A DNA stretch of 54,008 nt, taken from assembly GCA_902810715.1 (NCBI GenBank), contig CADDYS010000004.1, forward strand, positions 1 to 54,008, given 5' to 3'. The stretch's first letter is position 1, and each line of letters begins with the position of its first letter. The stretch is from a bacterium. Lineage in GTDB: Bacteria > Actinomycetota > Aquicultoria > Aquicultorales > Aquicultoraceae. Positions 24,582 through 33,853 of this stretch are shown in pieces. A program made the position numbers and the translations under genes. Below the pieces are notes generated by a model, which had not been told where the DNA came from, ran no database searches, and saw only the letters and a list, made by a program, of their open reading frames with translations.

Positions 24582-25805
24582 ATGATTATAAACGGTACTA
24601 ATAAAGTTAACATAAAGCAAATAAATGGTGGCATAACTAGCCCCAAGGGATTCAGGGCGGCGGGGCTTGCCTGCGGCATAAAGGCAAGCGGGCGCAAAGA
24701 TATCGCGCTTGTCGTATCGGATAAGATATGCTCGGCTGCGGCGGTCTTTACCACCAACAAAGTGGCTGCGGCACCGGTTCGTATCAGCAAAAAACATCTG
24801 GCCGACGGCAAGGCGCAGGCCATTATCGTAAATAGCGGGGTTGCAAACGCGTACACCGGAAAGCAGGGAGACCTTGATGCTGTAAGGATGGCGCAGGTTG
24901 CCGGCGAGGCCGCTGGAGTCGATTCGCACGATACTGTCGTTGCCTCAACCGGTGTTATTGGTGCACCGCTTCCCATGCAAAATGTTGAAGCCGGCATTAA
25001 AGAAGCCGCCGGTAAGCTGTCTGAAAATGGCGGGTTTGAAGCTGCCGAAGCCATCATGACCACTGACACCTTTTCTAAAGAATACGCGGTCTCTTTTGAG
25101 ATTGACGGAAAAAAGGTTGTAATCGGCGGTATGGCCAAAGGCTCAGGGATGATCGCCCCCAACATGGCCACAATGCTTGCATTTATCGCAACCGATGCGG
25201 CGGTCTACCCCGAGACGCTTGGCGTTTTCCTAAAATCATCAATAGATAAATCGTTTAACTCGATTACGGTGGATGGCGATACCAGCACAAATGATATGGC
25301 GGTCATCATGGCCAACGGTGAGTCGGGAGTTGAGATTACCGCTGAGAGCACGGCTGTGTTTAAAGAGGCGCTCGATCAGGTCTGCATAGAGCTTGCCAAG
25401 CTGATCGTCCGCGATGGCGAGGGCGCAACCAAGTTCGTTGAGATAGACGTAACCGGTGCGGTAAGCGACGGCGATGCCAAAAAGGCGGCGATGTCTGTTG
25501 CCAACTCCAATCTGGTAAAGACGGCATTCTTTGGCGAGGATGCCAACTGGGGCAGGATAGTTGCAGCCGTCGGATATTCGGGCTCAGAGGTTAATCCAGA
25601 CAAGATCGATGTCTTCTATGGAGATGAGAAGTTAATAGATAGCGGAAGCATAGCAGCGTATAACCCAGACAGGGTTGATGACGTTTTAAGGGCCAAGGAC
25701 ATAAAAGTTACCATTAACCTAAACATAGGAAATGGCAGCGCCCGCGTCTGGACGTGCGATTTTAGCTACGATTATGTGAAGATTAACGCGGAATATCATA
25801 CCTAG
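24582..25805 (+). CDS. argJ: Bifunctional ornithine acetyltransferase/N-acetylglutamate synthase
   Basis: A 407-residue protein. It makes N-acetylglutamate and recycles the acetyl group from N-acetylornithine, so a cyclic pathway is expected. The self-cleavage site is in KGSGMIAPNMATMLAFIATDA (Thr of MAT-M, about 193); SFNSITVDGDTSTND and GEDANWGRIVAAVGYSG are also typical. AAGGA lies 6 bases before ATG 24582. Whether it truly has both activities cannot be decided from sequence, but no argA or argE is seen here. Confidence 0.97.
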   Translation: MIINGTNKVNIKQINGGITSPKGFRAAGLACGIKASGRKDIALVVSDKICSAAAVFTTNKVAAAPVRISKKHLADGKAQAIIVNSGVANAYTGKQGDLDAVRMAQVAGEAAGVDSHDTVVASTGVIGAPLPMQNVEAGIKEAAGKLSENGGFEAAEAIMTTDTFSKEYAVSFEIDGKKVVIGGMAKGSGMIAPNMATMLAFIATDAAVYPETLGVFLKSSIDKSFNSITVDGDTSTNDMAVIMANGESGVEITAESTAVFKEALDQVCIELAKLIVRDGEGATKFVEIDVTGAVSDGDAKKAAMSVANSNLVKTAFFGEDANWGRIVAAVGYSGSEVNPDKIDVFYGDEKLIDSGSIAAYNPDRVDDVLRAKDIKVTINLNIGNGSARVWTCDFSYDYVKINAEYHT

Positions 25806-25837
25806 GGTCCCCCACAATAGACAGTGGAAGGGTTTTA

Positions 25838-26713
25838 ATGATGGTAGTCGATATGCAGGCTGTAATGGAAAAAGCGGAGATACTTACCGAGGCTTTACCT
25901 TACATAAAAGAGTATCACGGCAAAACAGTTGTGATAAAATACGGTGGTGCGGCAATGGAGCGCGAGGACCTCAAAGAAGTTGTCGCAACCGATATCGTGC
26001 TCATGAGGTATGTGGGGCTCAATCCGGTGATCGTGCATGGCGGCGGCCCCGAAGTATCCAGGCAAATGAAAGCCATGGGCAAGGAAGTAAAATTTGTAAA
26101 CGGGCTGCGGGTTACTGATAAAGATGCAATCGATATTGTAAAAATGGTCCTCGTGGGGAAAATAAATAAAGAGATAGTATCGCTTATTAACCGGCATGGC
26201 AGGCTCGCGGTCGGCTTAAGCGGGGATGACGGCAATCTCATCATGGCTAAGAAGAAGCAGATGGAGGGCATCGATCTTGGCTTTGTTGGTGAAGTTACCA
26301 AGATAAACGCCGAGGTGCTGAATAACCTGATAAAGGATGATTTTATCCCGGTTGTGGCGACGGTTGGAGTAGGTGAGGACGGTGTGAGTTATAACATCAA
26401 CGCCGACAAAGTCGCCGGAGAGATAGCTGCGGCACTTAAAGCCGACAAAATAATATTTTTGACCGATGTCGACGGCTTGTATAAGGATTTTAAAAACAAG
26501 GATTCGCTGATATCAGAGCTTAAACTTGCCGATTGCGAGGAGAAGCTTGCAAACAAGGAGATTCAGCAGGGGATGATCCCCAAAGTTGAGGGGTGTGTGA
26601 CTGCGTTAAAAGCGGGAGTGAAAAGGTCGCACATATTAAACGGAACTATCCCGCACGCATTGCTCTTAGAGATATTTACCAACAAAGGCGTCGGAACGAT
26701 GATAACAAAGTAA
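25838..26713 (+). CDS. argB: Acetylglutamate kinase
   Basis: A 291-residue amino acid kinase with TVVIKYGGAAM (phosphate-binding Lys), VIVHGGGPEVSRQMKAMG, VGLSGDDGNLIMAKK, VNADKVAGEIAAAL-type NINADKVAGE, FLTDVDGLY and QGMIPKVEGCVTALK. It phosphorylates N-acetylglutamate and in most actinobacteria is the arginine-inhibited step; an N-terminal helix that supports feedback inhibition (MEKAEILTEALPYIKEYHG) is present. Starts at 25838 or 25853 are both possible. Confidence 0.98.
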   Translation: MMVVDMQAVMEKAEILTEALPYIKEYHGKTVVIKYGGAAMEREDLKEVVATDIVLMRYVGLNPVIVHGGGPEVSRQMKAMGKEVKFVNGLRVTDKDAIDIVKMVLVGKINKEIVSLINRHGRLAVGLSGDDGNLIMAKKKQMEGIDLGFVGEVTKINAEVLNNLIKDDFIPVVATVGVGEDGVSYNINADKVAGEIAAALKADKIIFLTDVDGLYKDFKNKDSLISELKLADCEEKLANKEIQQGMIPKVEGCVTALKAGVKRSHILNGTIPHALLLEIFTNKGVGTMITK

Positions 26714-26774
26714 GCAGTTAAAGTAAGAGTTCATCGTTCATCGTTTATGGATAAGATGAGGGTCTAGAATGATT

Positions 26775-26815
26775 GTCATTGCGAGGGAGCCGAAGGCGAG
26801 TGTGGCAATCTCATA
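26775..26815. repeat. GTCATTGCGAG repeat, half copy
   Basis: Only the left arm (GTCATTGCGAGG to GGCAATCTCA) is present, in the argB-argD spacer. It lies inside an in-frame upstream extension of argD, which would put repeat-derived residues into the protein; the inner argD start avoids this. Confidence 0.75.
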
Positions 26816-26877
26816 CCCTCGTTACTTACCCTCACTCGATGAACTATGAACCATTAACCATGAACAAGGACCAAGAA

Positions 26878-28077
26878 ATGAGCACAAAAACCACAAACTT
26901 AGATAACTTAGTACGGCATGATAACGAGTACCATATGAATACGTACGGCAGGCTGCCTGTGACTTTCGTTAAGGGAAAGGGCAGCAGCTTGTGGGATGAT
27001 ACCGGCAGGGAGTATCTCGATCTTCTGTGCGGCATCGGGGTTACAAACATTGGGCACTGCCATCCGGTGGTGGTCGAGGCGGTCAAGAGCCAGGTCGAGT
27101 TGCTGATGCACGTGTCCAATCTCTACTATACGAAGCCTCAACTGGAGCTTGCTAAAAAGCTTACCGAGATATCCTTTGGCGACAAGTGCTTCTTTGCAAA
27201 TAGCGGCGCCGAGGCAAACGAGGGTGCGATAAAGCTGGCCCGCCGCTACGCAAAGTTAAACGGCAAAGAGGAAGCGTATGAGATAATAACCGCCTTAAAT
27301 TCTTTTCACGGGCGCACGATGAAGACTTTGGCTGCGACGGGGCAACCCGATAAACAAAAGCCGTTTGAGCCGATGCCGCCGGGATTTAAGCATGTGCCGC
27401 TAAACGACATCGATGCCCTGAAGAAAGAGATAAATGAGAAAACCTGCGCGGTAATGCTTGAGCCCATCCAGGGTGAGGGCGGTGTCTATCCATGCGACGA
27501 GGATTACTTAAAAGAAGTTCGCGCGCTTTGCGATGAGCGCAATATCCTATTAATATTTGATGAAGTGCAGACCGGAATAGGAAGGACCGGCACCATGTTC
27601 GCCTATGAGGGATTCGGTGTAACTCCCGATGTTATGACTCTTGCTAAGGGGACGGGAAGCGGTCTTCCCATCGGTGTTTTAGTTGCCAGTGAGAAGGCTT
27701 CCGTATTTAGCCCGGGTGAGCACGGCTCGACATTCGGCGGCGGCCCGGTCATCTGCGCGGCGGCTCTTGCTACGATAAAGGTCATTGAGGCCGAGGGCTT
27801 GCTTGAGAATTGCCGCAATGTCGGCGCGTATTTCATGCAAAAGCTTGAAGACCTAAAGGCAAGCACCAATGCGATTAAAGAGGTCAGAGGTCGCGGTCTG
27901 ATGCTTGCCGCCGAGCTTGTGCAAGATAATGCAAAAGATATCGTGCTGGCTCTTCTCAAAGAGGGCATAGTTGCTAATAATATAGGTGGTAATATTTTAA
28001 GGTTCCTGCCGCCCCTTTGTATTACAGAGACAGAAATAGATGCAGCAACTGAGGTTTTGGCACGGTTGCTGGTTTAG
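26878..28077 (+). CDS. argD: Acetylornithine aminotransferase
   Basis: A 399-residue class III aminotransferase starting at ATG 26878 behind AAGGA. The reading frame is open up to 26773, but that part is a repeat and spacer. Features: GVTNIGHCHPVVVEAV, FFANSGAEANEGAIKLARRY, NSFHGRTMKTLAATGQ, EPIQGEGGVYP, FDEVQTGIGRTGTMFAYE and the PLP lysine in MTLAKGTGSGLPIGVLV. It converts N-acetylglutamate semialdehyde to N-acetylornithine. The KGTGSG form is slightly unlike the usual KGLGGG. Confidence 0.97.
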   Translation: MSTKTTNLDNLVRHDNEYHMNTYGRLPVTFVKGKGSSLWDDTGREYLDLLCGIGVTNIGHCHPVVVEAVKSQVELLMHVSNLYYTKPQLELAKKLTEISFGDKCFFANSGAEANEGAIKLARRYAKLNGKEEAYEIITALNSFHGRTMKTLAATGQPDKQKPFEPMPPGFKHVPLNDIDALKKEINEKTCAVMLEPIQGEGGVYPCDEDYLKEVRALCDERNILLIFDEVQTGIGRTGTMFAYEGFGVTPDVMTLAKGTGSGLPIGVLVASEKASVFSPGEHGSTFGGGPVICAAALATIKVIEAEGLLENCRNVGAYFMQKLEDLKASTNAIKEVRGRGLMLAAELVQDNAKDIVLALLKEGIVANNIGGNILRFLPPLCITETEIDAATEVLARLLV

Positions 28078-28085
28078 GAGATAGC

Positions 28086-29018
28086 ATGGCAAGTTTAAAA
28101 GGGAGAAATATCCTATCGTTAAAAAAGTACAACCAGGACGAGATATACCAGCTTCTAGCAAAGGCGATGGAGTTAAAGAGGCAGCAGAAAAACAGGCAGC
28201 CCCATCGTCACCTTGAGGGCAAGACGGTTGCAATGATATTTTCCAAACCATCCAGCCGCACAAGGATATCCTTTGAAGTTGCGGCAGCCCACCTGGGTAT
28301 CCATCCAATATTTTTAAAGCCGGATGAGATACAGCTCGGTACGCGCGAGCCTATAAAGGACATCGGGAGGGTTCTCTCGGGATATGCCGACGCGGTTGTT
28401 ATAAGGACGTTTAAGCACAGCGACGTCGAGGAACTCGCCGAGCACGCAAAAGTGCCGGTGATAAACGCACTGACCGATGATTATCACCCGATGCAGTCGC
28501 TGGCCGATTTAATGACCATCCTTGAATTAAAGGATAGACTTGCCGGCTTGAAGATTGCCTATATCGGGGATGGGAACAACGTTGCGCACTCTCTTTTAGT
28601 TGTCGCCGGAAAACTTGGGATAAATATGGCGGTAGGGTGTCCGAAGGGCTACGAGCCCGACATGAGCGTAGTTCATTTCGCCCACTCGTCGATCAGGAAT
28701 ATCAACCAAAAGATAACTATAACCAACGACCCGATCAAGACGGCAAAAGATGCCGATGTTATATATACGGATGTGTGGGCCAGCATGGGTCAGGAAGGCG
28801 AGCGTGAGGAGAGGCTTAAGATATTTAGGCCCTACCAGGTAAACAGGGATCTCATGGATGCGGCGAAGCCGACTGCGATATTTATGCACTGCCTCCCCGC
28901 CCATCGCGGCGAAGAGGTGACCGATGAAGTTATCGAAAGCAAGCAGTCGGTCGTCTTCCAGCAGTCAGAGAACCGGCTGCATACCGCCAAAGCTGCCCTT
29001 GTATCACTAATACGGTGA
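28086..29018 (+). CDS. argF: Ornithine carbamoyltransferase
   Basis: A 310-residue enzyme with SSRTRISFEVAAAHLG (carbamoyl-phosphate binding; the usual STRTR is SSRTR here), VINALTDDYHPMQSLADL, YIGDGNNVAHSLL, VYTDVWASMGQE and the ornithine loop FMHCLPAHRGEEVT. The AGGAG ribosome binding site overlaps the argD stop codon, so the two are translationally coupled. Confidence 0.98.
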   Translation: MASLKGRNILSLKKYNQDEIYQLLAKAMELKRQQKNRQPHRHLEGKTVAMIFSKPSSRTRISFEVAAAHLGIHPIFLKPDEIQLGTREPIKDIGRVLSGYADAVVIRTFKHSDVEELAEHAKVPVINALTDDYHPMQSLADLMTILELKDRLAGLKIAYIGDGNNVAHSLLVVAGKLGINMAVGCPKGYEPDMSVVHFAHSSIRNINQKITITNDPIKTAKDADVIYTDVWASMGQEGEREERLKIFRPYQVNRDLMDAAKPTAIFMHCLPAHRGEEVTDEVIESKQSVVFQQSENRLHTAKAALVSLIR

Positions 29019-29172
29019 TCTGTGGCAAGTGTAGCGCAGGGCTTTAGCCCTGCCACGTAGTTGCCCGATTTATCGAGCGTACGTAGTTGCCTGATTTATC
29101 AGGCGCGCGGTTGCACGACCTGTAGCTGCCACATTTATGGGGTGCGGTGTAGCTGCCGATTTATCAGGCAAA
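29019..29172. repeat. Cluster of mini-hairpin repeats between argF and argR
   Basis: A palindrome GCAGGGCTTTAGCCCTGC is followed by at least four GTAGTTGCC-type units: GCCCGATTTATCGAGC, GCCTGATTTATCAGGC, GCCACATTTATGGGGT and GCCGATTTATCAGGCA. Each forms a 5-7-bp stem with an ATTTAT-like loop. They fill nearly the whole spacer. Confidence 0.75.
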
Positions 29173-29186
29173 ACGAGATGATATTT

Positions 29187-29648
29187 ATGAGAATAAAACG
29201 AGACAGACTAAGCGCGATAAGACGAGTCATCGAAACAAAAGAGATATCGACGCAAGAGGACCTAATCGCTGAGCTTGAGCAGCTCGGCTACGAGGCCACC
29301 CAGGCGACCATCTCAAGAGACATAAGCGACCTGGGGCTTCTCAAGGTAAGGATTGCGGCAAACAGGTTGGGCGGCAGGCAAATATACTCGCTCCCCGAGA
29401 CCGAGAGGCTGCGCTCGATGCTAAACGAGTTCATGGTCTCGATCGATATGGCCGAGAACTTAGTCGTAGTTAAAGCAACGCCGGGGACCGCGCAGGCCGT
29501 GGCATCGGCGATAGATGCAATAAGGTGGCCCGATGTCTTGGGCACAGTTGCCGGCGACGACACGATACTTATCATTGCCCGCACTAAAGACGTCGGCAAC
29601 TACCTCGTCGAGAGACTAACACGACTCAAAGAAGAGCAGGTTGTATAA
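29187..29648 (+). CDS. argR: Arginine repressor
   Basis: A 153-residue protein when started at ATG 29187 (GAGATGAT in front); ATG 29178 is possible, and longer starts would run through the repeat cluster. N-terminal winged helix: IRRVIETKEISTQEDLIAELEQLGYEATQATISRDISDLGL. C-terminal hexamerisation and arginine-binding domain: VSIDMAENLVVVKATPGTAQAVASAIDA...GTVAGDDTILIIARTK. It probably represses this operon when arginine is plentiful. Confidence 0.97.
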   Translation: MRIKRDRLSAIRRVIETKEISTQEDLIAELEQLGYEATQATISRDISDLGLLKVRIAANRLGGRQIYSLPETERLRSMLNEFMVSIDMAENLVVVKATPGTAQAVASAIDAIRWPDVLGTVAGDDTILIIARTKDVGNYLVERLTRLKEEQVV

Positions 29649-29653
29649 GGTTT

Positions 29654-29747
29654 GTCATTGCGAGAAGGGGGCCAAAGGCACCCGACGTGGCAATCTCGCA
29701 TGTTAGATGTTAGCACCGAGATTGCTTCACTACGCTCGCAATGACAG
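29654..29747. repeat. GTCATTGCGAG palindromic repeat, copy 3
   Basis: GTCATTGCGAG...GGCAATCTCGCA and GAGATTGCTTCACTACGCTCGCAATGACAG face each other, forming a long imperfect hairpin in the argR-argG spacer. Confidence 0.85.
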
Positions 29748-29797
29748 GGCGATCATATCTTGCTATCATGCTGTGAGCTAATTTGGAGGTTTTTCAA

Positions 29798-31018
29798 TTG
29801 GGACAAGTTGGAAGTATAAGGGAACCTAAAGACCGGGTGGTGCTGGCTTACTCAGGGGGCCTCGACACCTCGGTTGCCATAAAGTGGCTTCAAGAGAATT
29901 ACGACTTAGAGGTAGTCGCTGTTGCGGTAGACATTGGTCAAGGAGGAGACCTTGATGCGATAAGGGATAAAGCACTCAAAGTCGGTGCTGTTCACGCCGA
30001 AGTCGTTGACGCAAAGAAGACCTTCGCCGAGAAGTATATCGCACGTGCAATTAAGGCGAATGCCCTTTACGAGGGACAATATCCCCTTGCAACCGCCTTG
30101 TCCCGTCCTTTAATAGCGAAAATTCTGATCGAAGTTGCCCAGGGCACGGGTGCGGCATATGCAGCACATGGCTGTACCGGTAAGGGAAACGACCAGGTAC
30201 GTTTTGAGGTTACAATGCGCGCGTTAAATCCCGGCATAACAATTATCGCTCCGGCAAGGGAGTGGGATTTTACCCGTGAGACCGCAATCGAGTACGCTAA
30301 AGAGCATAACATCCCAATCCCGATTACAAAGAAAAGTCCGTATAGCATAGATGAGAACCTCTGGGGACGCTCCGTTGAGTGCGGAATTCTCGAAGACCCG
30401 TGGATTGAGCCGCCGGAAGATGCATATGGTATGACTGTTGACCCGACTAAGGCCCCGGATGACCCGACCTATCTTGAGGTGACGTTTGAGCACGGCGTGC
30501 CCGTTGCGCTAAACGACGAATCGATGGATATTGTAACCCTTATTGATAAGGTAAACAAGATTGCGGGAGAAAACGGCTTTGGCCGCTTGGATAAAGTTGA
30601 GAATAGGCTTGTCGGCATCAAGTCGCGCGAGATATACGAGGCCCCGGCCGCGCTTGCCCTTATCAAGGCGCACCAGGACCTTGAGGACATGACTCTCGAC
30701 CGCGACCTCGCCCATTACAAGTACTTAGTTGAGCAAAAATATTCAGAGATGATTTACTATGGTCTCTGGTTCTCGCCGCTCAGGGACGCGCTTGATGCTT
30801 TTATCAACGAAACGCAAAAAGTCGTAAACGGAGTTGTACGTTTGAAATTTTATAAAGGTTCGTGCAAGGTGGTCGGGCGTCGCTCGCCGAATTCTTTATA
30901 TGATAGGGAGCTTGCGACCTACGAGGCGGGGGATACCTTCGCCCATCAGGCGGCTGCCGGATTCAACAAGATCTTCGGCCTCGGCCTCGAGACCTGGGGC
31001 CGAAAATATAGGAAATAA
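29798..31018 (+). CDS. argG: Argininosuccinate synthase
   Basis: A 406-residue protein with TTG start at 29798; GGAGGT (29785-29790) lies 7 bases in front, better placed than for the upstream TTG 29783. ATP-binding loop VVLAYSGGLDTSVAIKWL, AAHGCTGKGNDQVRFE, KSPYSIDENLWGRSVECG and GRRSPNSLYDRELATY are typical. It joins citrulline and aspartate. It is separated from argR by a repeat, but no terminator with a T-run is seen. Confidence 0.97.
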   Translation: MGQVGSIREPKDRVVLAYSGGLDTSVAIKWLQENYDLEVVAVAVDIGQGGDLDAIRDKALKVGAVHAEVVDAKKTFAEKYIARAIKANALYEGQYPLATALSRPLIAKILIEVAQGTGAAYAAHGCTGKGNDQVRFEVTMRALNPGITIIAPAREWDFTRETAIEYAKEHNIPIPITKKSPYSIDENLWGRSVECGILEDPWIEPPEDAYGMTVDPTKAPDDPTYLEVTFEHGVPVALNDESMDIVTLIDKVNKIAGENGFGRLDKVENRLVGIKSREIYEAPAALALIKAHQDLEDMTLDRDLAHYKYLVEQKYSEMIYYGLWFSPLRDALDAFINETQKVVNGVVRLKFYKGSCKVVGRRSPNSLYDRELATYEAGDTFAHQAAAGFNKIFGLGLETWGRKYRK

Positions 31019-31032
31019 GAAGGAGTCCTACT

Positions 31033-32433
31033 ATGAAACTGTGGTCCGGGAGGTTTTCCAAAGGTACAGATAGCTTCGTTGATGAGTTCACCGCATCTCT
31101 TCCTGTTGACAAACATCTCTACGGGCAGGACATAAAAGGAAGTATCGCCCACGCAAGTATGCTCGCGGCGTGCGGGATCATATCCCATGAGGAGGCAGAT
31201 CGCATAATCGAGGGTCTGCAGGCAATTAAGCAAGAGATCGAAGAAGGCCGCTTTCAATTCGATGTCGCCGACGAAGATATCCACATGGCGATCGAGCGCG
31301 TGCTTACCGAGAGAATCGGCGCAACAGGGGGTAAGCTTCACACCGCCCGCAGCCGCAACGATCAAATAGCTCTCGATATGCGCATGTTCTTAAAAGATGC
31401 GATTATCGACCTCGGCATTGAGGTAATGGGCTTGCAACTTGAGTTCATCAATATATCACAGAGGGAAATTAGAACCATCATGCCTGGATATACACATCTG
31501 CAGAGGGCCCAACCCATCCTTTTCTCGCACCATATGATGGCGTACTTCTGGATGATGCGCCGTGACTTCACCCGCTTAAAAGGGTGTTTCAAGCGTGCCG
31601 ACATCATGCCGCTGGGCGCAGCCGCCCTTGCAGGCACGACATACCCGATTGACACAAAGCACGTTGCAAAAGAGCTCGGCTTTGAAAAGGTAAGCAACAA
31701 CAGCATCGATGCGGTATCCGACCGCGACTTCGTAATCGAGTTTCAGGCAGCCGCCTCAATGCTTATGATGCACCTGAGCAGGCTTGCCGAGGAGCTTGTC
31801 CTCTGGTCATCCACTGAATTTAGTTTCATCGAGCTCGACGATGCCTATACGACGGGCAGTAGCATCATGCCCCAGAAGAAAAACGCCGATGTCGCCGAGC
31901 TGATCCGTGGCAAGACAGGTCGTGTTTATGGCAACCTGATGCAGATGCTTACCATGATGAAGGGACTCCCGCTCGCATACAACAAAGATATGCAGGAAGA
32001 TAAAGAGTCCATGCTTGATACGATCGATACCATCAAGAGCTCTCTTGTCGGCATGAAGAGTATGATCTCAACCATGAAGGTAAACTCCGAGATCATGCGC
32101 CAGGCCGCAGAGGGAGGATACACCAATGCAACCGAGCTTGCCGATTATCTGGCCGCCAAAGGCGTACCCTTCAGGGATGCCCACCGCATTGCAGGCTCAA
32201 TCGTGAGCAAGGCGGTCGAGGAAGGCTGCTGGCTATCCGACTTCTCTCTTGATGAGCTACAGGCAATAAACCCATTTATAGAAGACGACATATTCGAAGC
32301 CCTCGACATCGAAGTCGCCGTTGAACGCCGCAACAATAGGGGTGGCACCGCCACCGAACGAGTCCAGGAGCAGATAGAGAAGGCTATTAAGCTACTCGAA
32401 AAAGAACAGGAGTGGCTCGAAGAGAGGGCGTAG
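31033..32433 (+). CDS. argH: Argininosuccinate lyase
   Basis: A 466-residue fumarase-superfamily enzyme. LWSGRFSKGTDSFVDEFTAS at the start, DEDIHMAIERVL, LHTARSRNDQIALDMRMF, MPGYTHLQRAQPI and the signature loop TTGSSIMPQKKNADVAELIRG are all present. It releases arginine and fumarate. AAGGAG lies 8 bases before the ATG. It closes the operon; no clear terminator follows. Confidence 0.98.
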   Translation: MKLWSGRFSKGTDSFVDEFTASLPVDKHLYGQDIKGSIAHASMLAACGIISHEEADRIIEGLQAIKQEIEEGRFQFDVADEDIHMAIERVLTERIGATGGKLHTARSRNDQIALDMRMFLKDAIIDLGIEVMGLQLEFINISQREIRTIMPGYTHLQRAQPILFSHHMMAYFWMMRRDFTRLKGCFKRADIMPLGAAALAGTTYPIDTKHVAKELGFEKVSNNSIDAVSDRDFVIEFQAAASMLMMHLSRLAEELVLWSSTEFSFIELDDAYTTGSSIMPQKKNADVAELIRGKTGRVYGNLMQMLTMMKGLPLAYNKDMQEDKESMLDTIDTIKSSLVGMKSMISTMKVNSEIMRQAAEGGYTNATELADYLAAKGVPFRDAHRIAGSIVSKAVEEGCWLSDFSLDELQAINPFIEDDIFEALDIEVAVERRNNRGGTATERVQEQIEKAIKLLEKEQEWLEERA

Positions 32434-32475
32434 AGTCATAGATAAATTTTAAGCTGGGCGGTGCATGACACCGTA

Positions 32476-32640
32476 CTAGTCTGCTTTATGGTGTATACCA
32501 TCGTCTAATTTCTTTATGTTTGGTCTCTTGGGCTTGGGTTCGTTTAGGTTGAAGTGAAGTTGTGGGCTTTCGGGGGCTCTAAAGAACTCTTCGGGACTGT
32601 AGGCACGGTATTTCTTGCCGTTTTCATAGGTAATTCTCAT
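32476..32640 (-). CDS. Small hypothetical protein (54 aa), missed by length filters
   Basis: A complete ORF: ATG at 32640-32638, stop TAG at 32478-32476, with AAAGGAGC placed 5-7 bases ahead of the start. The product begins MRITYENGKKYRAYSPEEFF, is rich in Lys, Pro and Asn, and has no membrane segment or Cys. RITYENGKKYRAYSPEEFF looks like a small beta-hairpin. It is antisense to neither neighbour but convergent with argH. The strong ribosome binding site is the main support; function unknown. Confidence 0.6.
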   Translation of the reverse strand: MRITYENGKKYRAYSPEEFFRAPESPQLHFNLNEPKPKRPNIKKLDDGIHHKAD

Positions 32641-32827
32641 CCGTTGCTCCTTTCTATAAAGTATACATAATTATATCACATATATCTTATTCTGGCTAAA
32701 CTAACTATTGGTTCTCCTGAATCACTTATTCCGGAAATGTTTGAATGTAGTTTGCCAGAAGAATAAAATTGATATATTCAATCAATTTGGAGCTTAAAAA
32801 AGTTCTTAGATGGATTTGGTGGGGGAT

Positions 32828-33712
32828 ATGGCTCTATTAAATAAAAAATTAGCGATAGGATTTTTATTGGTCGCATTGTTTTTTTTAGCCGGTATCCGAC
32901 TGTTAACTGTTAACAGCAGCCTGCCGGTTAAAAGAGGGCACGTTGCGACAAAAGAAAAGCAAGTTGGGGCACGAAAGCGAGCTACTACGACCCGGACGCA
33001 TAGTACCACGAATGCACCTGTTACCCTGGAGGCACAACAAGAGAAGGGCTCCGAGAGAATCCCGATTCTCGCCTACCACGACATAGCAGATTCACATCCT
33101 TCAGATAAGTGGCTCTATGTAAAACCCAGCGTCTTTGCTAAGCAGTTGGATTGGCTAAAAGACCATGGCTACCATGCTATAGGGTTTGAGAGTCTCTACG
33201 ACCATTGGTATGGCAATAAACCATTGCCCAGCAAACCGGTCATATTAACATTTGATGACGGCTACCGCGGTGTATATGAGGCGGCCCTTCCTTTGCTTAA
33301 GGCAAGGGGTATGAAGGCCACCTTTTTCCTTGTCCCGGGATTATTTGACCATCCCGGCTATCTAACAACCAGTATGGTGCGGGAATTATCGGATGCGGGC
33401 ATGGAGGTCGAGAGCCATACCTATGATCATGCATTTCTGACAAGTTGCTCTGATGAACAGCTAAAGCATGAGTTAAAATATTCGAAGGATGTCTTAGAGA
33501 AAATAACGCGAAAGCCGGTAGAATTCATCTGCTATCCAAATGGATACTACAACCAAAAAGTTCTCGATGAAGTTAAGAAATATGGTTATAAAGCGGGGGC
33601 AAGCTCGATTCATGGTAGGGCTTCAATTTATCAGGAAAGACTTCTGTGGCATAGGATACCAATTGATTTTAGAATAAAACCGGAGGACCTTGCCTGGAAG
33701 ATTTATGGGTAG
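32828..33712 (+). CDS. Membrane-anchored polysaccharide deacetylase
   Basis: 294 residues from ATG 32828 (300 from ATG 32810). A hydrophobic segment (about 9-25: IGFLLVALFFLAGIRLL) serves as signal anchor, followed by a charged, Thr-rich linker to residue 70. The NodB domain (about 75-290) has IPILAYHDI, VILTFDDGYRGVYEAALPLL (catalytic base and metal Asp-Asp), ESHTYDHAFLTS (metal H-x3-H) and FICYPNGYYN. It should deacetylate N-acetyl sugars of peptidoglycan or an exopolysaccharide outside the membrane. Confidence 0.93.
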   Translation: MALLNKKLAIGFLLVALFFLAGIRLLTVNSSLPVKRGHVATKEKQVGARKRATTTRTHSTTNAPVTLEAQQEKGSERIPILAYHDIADSHPSDKWLYVKPSVFAKQLDWLKDHGYHAIGFESLYDHWYGNKPLPSKPVILTFDDGYRGVYEAALPLLKARGMKATFFLVPGLFDHPGYLTTSMVRELSDAGMEVESHTYDHAFLTSCSDEQLKHELKYSKDVLEKITRKPVEFICYPNGYYNQKVLDEVKKYGYKAGASSIHGRASIYQERLLWHRIPIDFRIKPEDLAWKIYG

Positions 33713-33853
33713 GTTGGCGATACACCGTTTCATGACATGCAAGCGTGCTCACGAGTATCTGAAAACTATACTGTACAACCGGTTGCTACATACGATATAG
33801 TGAGCTGAAATAGATTATAGCAAGCTGGGCCTGCATAAAAGTGAGCAGCGGTC

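Noticed and set aside
26773-26877. N-terminal extension of ArgD
   Set aside because: It would translate a GTCATTGCGAG repeat and spacer; AAGGA before ATG 26878 gives a family-length protein.
29019-29172. CRISPR array in the argF-argR spacer
   Set aside because: Hairpin units are repeated but differ in stem sequence and spacing, and no cas gene is present.
29061-29186. N-terminal extension of ArgR
   Set aside because: The upstream part is made of mini-hairpin repeats; ATG 29187 gives a normal 153-residue repressor.
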